From an uncultured Candidatus Saccharibacteria bacterium (GTDB taxonomy: Bacteria > Patescibacteriota > Saccharimonadia > Saccharimonadales > Saccharimonadaceae): 6,522 nucleotides of DNA. The position numbers and the translations under genes are program-made. Below are positions 5,537 through 6,522 of this stretch, in pieces. Below the pieces are notes generated by a model. That model was not told the origin of the DNA. It did not search any database and was given only the letters and a program-made list of their open reading frames with translations. The stretch lies in assembly GCA_947427985.1 (NCBI GenBank), contig CANEKB010000062.1, forward strand, positions 1 through 6,522, given 5' to 3'. Each line of letters opens with the position of its first letter. Position 1 is the stretch's first letter.

Positions 5537-5686
5537 AACTATTCTGATTGACTGCGAGGGTCGCCATTCTCAAGACACGGTGAGCCTCTCAAAATCGAGC
5601 CTTTCAGGTCGTGATTTTGACCCGGCTCAGCCGTTAAATAGTCTTGAGTAATTGGCGACTCCTTCGACGCGTCAATCAGAATAGTT
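5537..5686 (+). repeat. Long imperfect foldback, likely structured RNA element
   Basis: The outer arms AACTATTCTGATTGAC (5537-5552) and GTCAATCAGAATAGTT (5671-5686) are a perfect 16-bp inverted repeat. Inside, further arms stay in register: 5554-5556 with 5668-5670; GGGTCGCCA (5558-5566) with 5653-5661, including one G-U; CTCAAGAC (5569-5576) with GTCTTGAG (5641-5648); ACGG (5577-5580) with CCGT (5631-5634); TGAGCC (5581-5586) with GGCTCA (5624-5629); TCAAAATC (5589-5596) with GATTTTGA (5613-5620). A small apex has a UUUCA loop. Unpaired parts are small and mostly on the 3' side (5662-5667 and 5635-5640). Nearly the whole 150 bases fold into one rod. No U-tract follows and no gene fits. It could be an RNase III processing site, a stable RNA, or a palindromic mobile repeat. 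No target-site duplication is seen. Confidence 0.85.
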
Positions 5687-5699
5687 CTGTGCTGGCTAT

Positions 5700-5716
5700 G
5701 TTAGTTCCAAACTAAC
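5700..5716 (+). repeat. Small hairpin between the foldback and efp
   Basis: GTTAGTT (5700-5706) and AACTAAC (5710-5716) are perfect arms around CCA. The following bases (TTCGTT) are not a proper U-tract, so it would be at best a weak terminator. Confidence 0.5.
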
Positions 5717-5729
5717 TTCGTTATCCAAA

Positions 5730-5785
5730 CATTGCGTTTTTGCCTCGTATTGAAACTTAACCGATATGTGGGCAAAAATGCAATG
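5730..5785 (+). promoter_or_regulatory. 15-bp inverted repeat at the efp promoter
   Basis: CATTGCGTTTTTGCC (5730-5744) pairs with GGCAAAAATGCAATG (5771-5785). The single mismatch becomes a G-U pair in RNA. The loop is 26 bases. The downstream arm runs into the TG of the candidate efp -10 (TGATATAAG), so a protein on this repeat would cover the promoter. If transcripts from rpsR read through, it is instead a leader hairpin ending 12 bases before the efp ribosome site. Confidence 0.65.
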
Positions 5786-5792
5786 ATATAAG
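5784..5792 (+). promoter_or_regulatory. Candidate extended -10 promoter for efp
   Basis: TGA-TATAAG (hexamer 5787-5792) fits the extended -10 pattern of the other promoters. No good -35 is seen at 16-18 bases. Transcription would start near 5799, giving a very short leader containing the ribosome site. Read-through from rpsR is an alternative source of efp mRNA. Confidence 0.45.
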
Positions 5793-5812
5793 AATAAAAG
5801 GGAGATAAGAAA

Positions 5813-6373
5813 ATGTATGGTCCAACAGATTTAAAGAAGAATGTACTAATTACGCTCGATGGGCAGCCGTATAAGGTGGTCGAGTATTCGCAGAAGGTGA
5901 TGGGGCGGGGTGGCTCGATTGTGAACGTGAAAGTGAAAAATTTGATTACTGGAGCGCTTCTACCGAAGACTTTTAAGGGGCAGGAGAAAATTGAACCGGC
6001 CGAAGTGACGACGAAGAAAGTCCAATATCTATATAAGGACGATGATAAGTTTTATTTCATGGATCCAGAGAGCTTCGAACAGTACGAGCTTTCGGCAGAT
6101 ATGGTTGGCGATATGAAGGATTTTATGCGTGATGGCGACGAAATGGAAATCCAGTTTTATAATGGTACGGCAATCAACTTAGTATTGCCAAAGAACATCT
6201 GGCTCAAGGTGACTTACACTGAGACGGCAGTAAAGGGCGATACGACGAGTTCAGTACAGAAAGATGCGACGCTCGAGACTGGTGTTGTGATTAAGGTGCC
6301 AGCGTTTATTAAGACGGGCGACGTAGTGTCGGTGGATACGGAGACTTATGCGTATCGGGAGAGGCAAAAGTAG
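5813..6373 (+). CDS. efp: Translation elongation factor P, Arg-tip type
   Basis: EF-P enters the ribosomal E site and helps form peptide bonds at proline runs. The 186-residue chain has the full three-domain layout: N-terminal KOW-like domain (1 to about 63; LKKNVLITLDGQPYKVVEY then VKVKNLITG), first OB domain (about 65-127; VQYLYKDDDKFYFMDPESFE), and second OB domain (about 128-186; IWLKVTYTETAVKGDTT then TLETGVVIKVPAFIKTGDVV). The loop that reaches the peptidyl-transferase centre reads KVMGRGGS, so the tip residue is Arg32 where the E. coli type has a modifiable Lys in PGKG. Arg tips occur in the EarP-rhamnosylated clade, but no modification gene is in this window. AAGGGAG (5798-5804) lies eight bases before the ATG. 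It ends in TAG, followed by a terminator. Confidence 0.96.
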   Translation: MYGPTDLKKNVLITLDGQPYKVVEYSQKVMGRGGSIVNVKVKNLITGALLPKTFKGQEKIEPAEVTTKKVQYLYKDDDKFYFMDPESFEQYELSADMVGDMKDFMRDGDEMEIQFYNGTAINLVLPKNIWLKVTYTETAVKGDTTSSVQKDATLETGVVIKVPAFIKTGDVVSVDTETYAYRERQK

Positions 6374-6443
6374 TTTTTAAGCTAACTCAGCTACTACTAT
6401 TAGTTCGAGACACATGTAGTTAAGATGTAATCAAGTACATGAG

Positions 6444-6475
6444 GAACCGTTCTCTTTGAGAGGGCGGTTCTTTTA
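6444..6475 (+). terminator. Intrinsic terminator after efp
   Basis: GAACCGTTCTC (6444-6454) pairs with the arm at 6460-6470 as an unbroken 11-bp stem with two G-U pairs and a 5-base loop, followed directly by TTTTA. It lies about 70 bases beyond the efp stop. The opposite strand has no T-run after the stem, so it works for efp only. Bases 6374-6443 hold no gene. Confidence 0.88.
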
Positions 6476-6491
6476 TGGTCTTCAACCATAA
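6473..6491. repeat. Hairpin overlapping the efp terminator tail
   Basis: TTATGGT (6473-6479) and ACCATAA (6485-6491) are perfect 7-base arms around CTTCA. It directly abuts the terminator. A CCCGGG palindrome (6494-6499) and a GCATT/AATGC pair (6501-6505, 6518-6522) follow up to the window edge, so the context is cut off. Confidence 0.45.
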
Positions 6492-6522
6492 ATCCCGGGC
6501 GCATTCTCGGAACTAAAAATGC

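Noticed and set aside
5537..5686. The long foldback as 6S RNA, an integron attC site, or an intrinsic terminator.
   Set aside because: It lacks the large central bubble of 6S RNA, lacks attC core ends (RYYYAAC at the 5' end and GTTRRRY at the 3' end) and any integrase, and has no U-tract.
1..6522. CRISPR array, transposase, integrase or toxin-antitoxin module.
   Set aside because: No regularly spaced direct repeats, and no protein in any frame with the relevant motifs was seen.

Overview
The window looks like a piece of a Candidate Phyla Radiation genome, most likely Candidatus Saccharibacteria (TM7). The evidence is indirect: a compact rpsF-ssb-rpsR operon followed by efp with no rplI beside rpsR, a very short S18 without cysteines, a four-helix FtsK with an unusual C-terminal DNA-reading domain, and a remnant of a Fibrobacter-type paralogous-domain protein, a family I recall as common in Saccharibacteria. 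All genes read through in the standard bacterial code. Every glycine I checked uses GGN and no in-frame TGA is needed, which argues against the UGA=Gly lineages (Gracilibacteria, Absconditabacteria). The placement is an inference, not a phylogenetic result.

Layout. Positions 1-205 are AT-rich intergenic DNA with a promoter and a leader holding two adjacent palindromes, ahead of a Nudix hydrolase (206-754). Positions 755-1133 hold no intact gene. They contain the decayed 3' end of a Fib_succ_major-type protein (801-1037) and the terminator of a convergent gene. A 221-residue protein of unknown function lies on the minus strand (1134-1799), with a near-consensus promoter, a 5' stem-loop, a good Shine-Dalgarno site and a terminator of its own. 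The divergent intergenic region (1800-1988) leads into ftsK, whose better start (1989) would make a leaderless mRNA. A promoter directly after ftsK drives rpsF-ssb-rpsR (4486-5536) from a leader with a hairpin. After rpsR comes a long foldback of about 150 bases (5537-5686), two more hairpins, then efp (5813-6373) and a clear intrinsic terminator (6444-6475).

Function. The right half is housekeeping: two 30S proteins that bind each other (S6, S18), single-strand DNA-binding protein, and the translation factor EF-P. FtsK adds chromosome segregation at the septum. The left part (Nudix gene, remnant, orphan minus-strand gene) looks more variable. Five candidate promoters all carry TGN directly before the -10 hexamer.

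The most striking unexplained feature is the 5537-5686 foldback. It starts at the first base after the rpsR stop codon, has a perfect 16-bp closing stem, and has no U-tract, so it is not an ordinary terminator. I do not see a complete new multi-gene system in this window.
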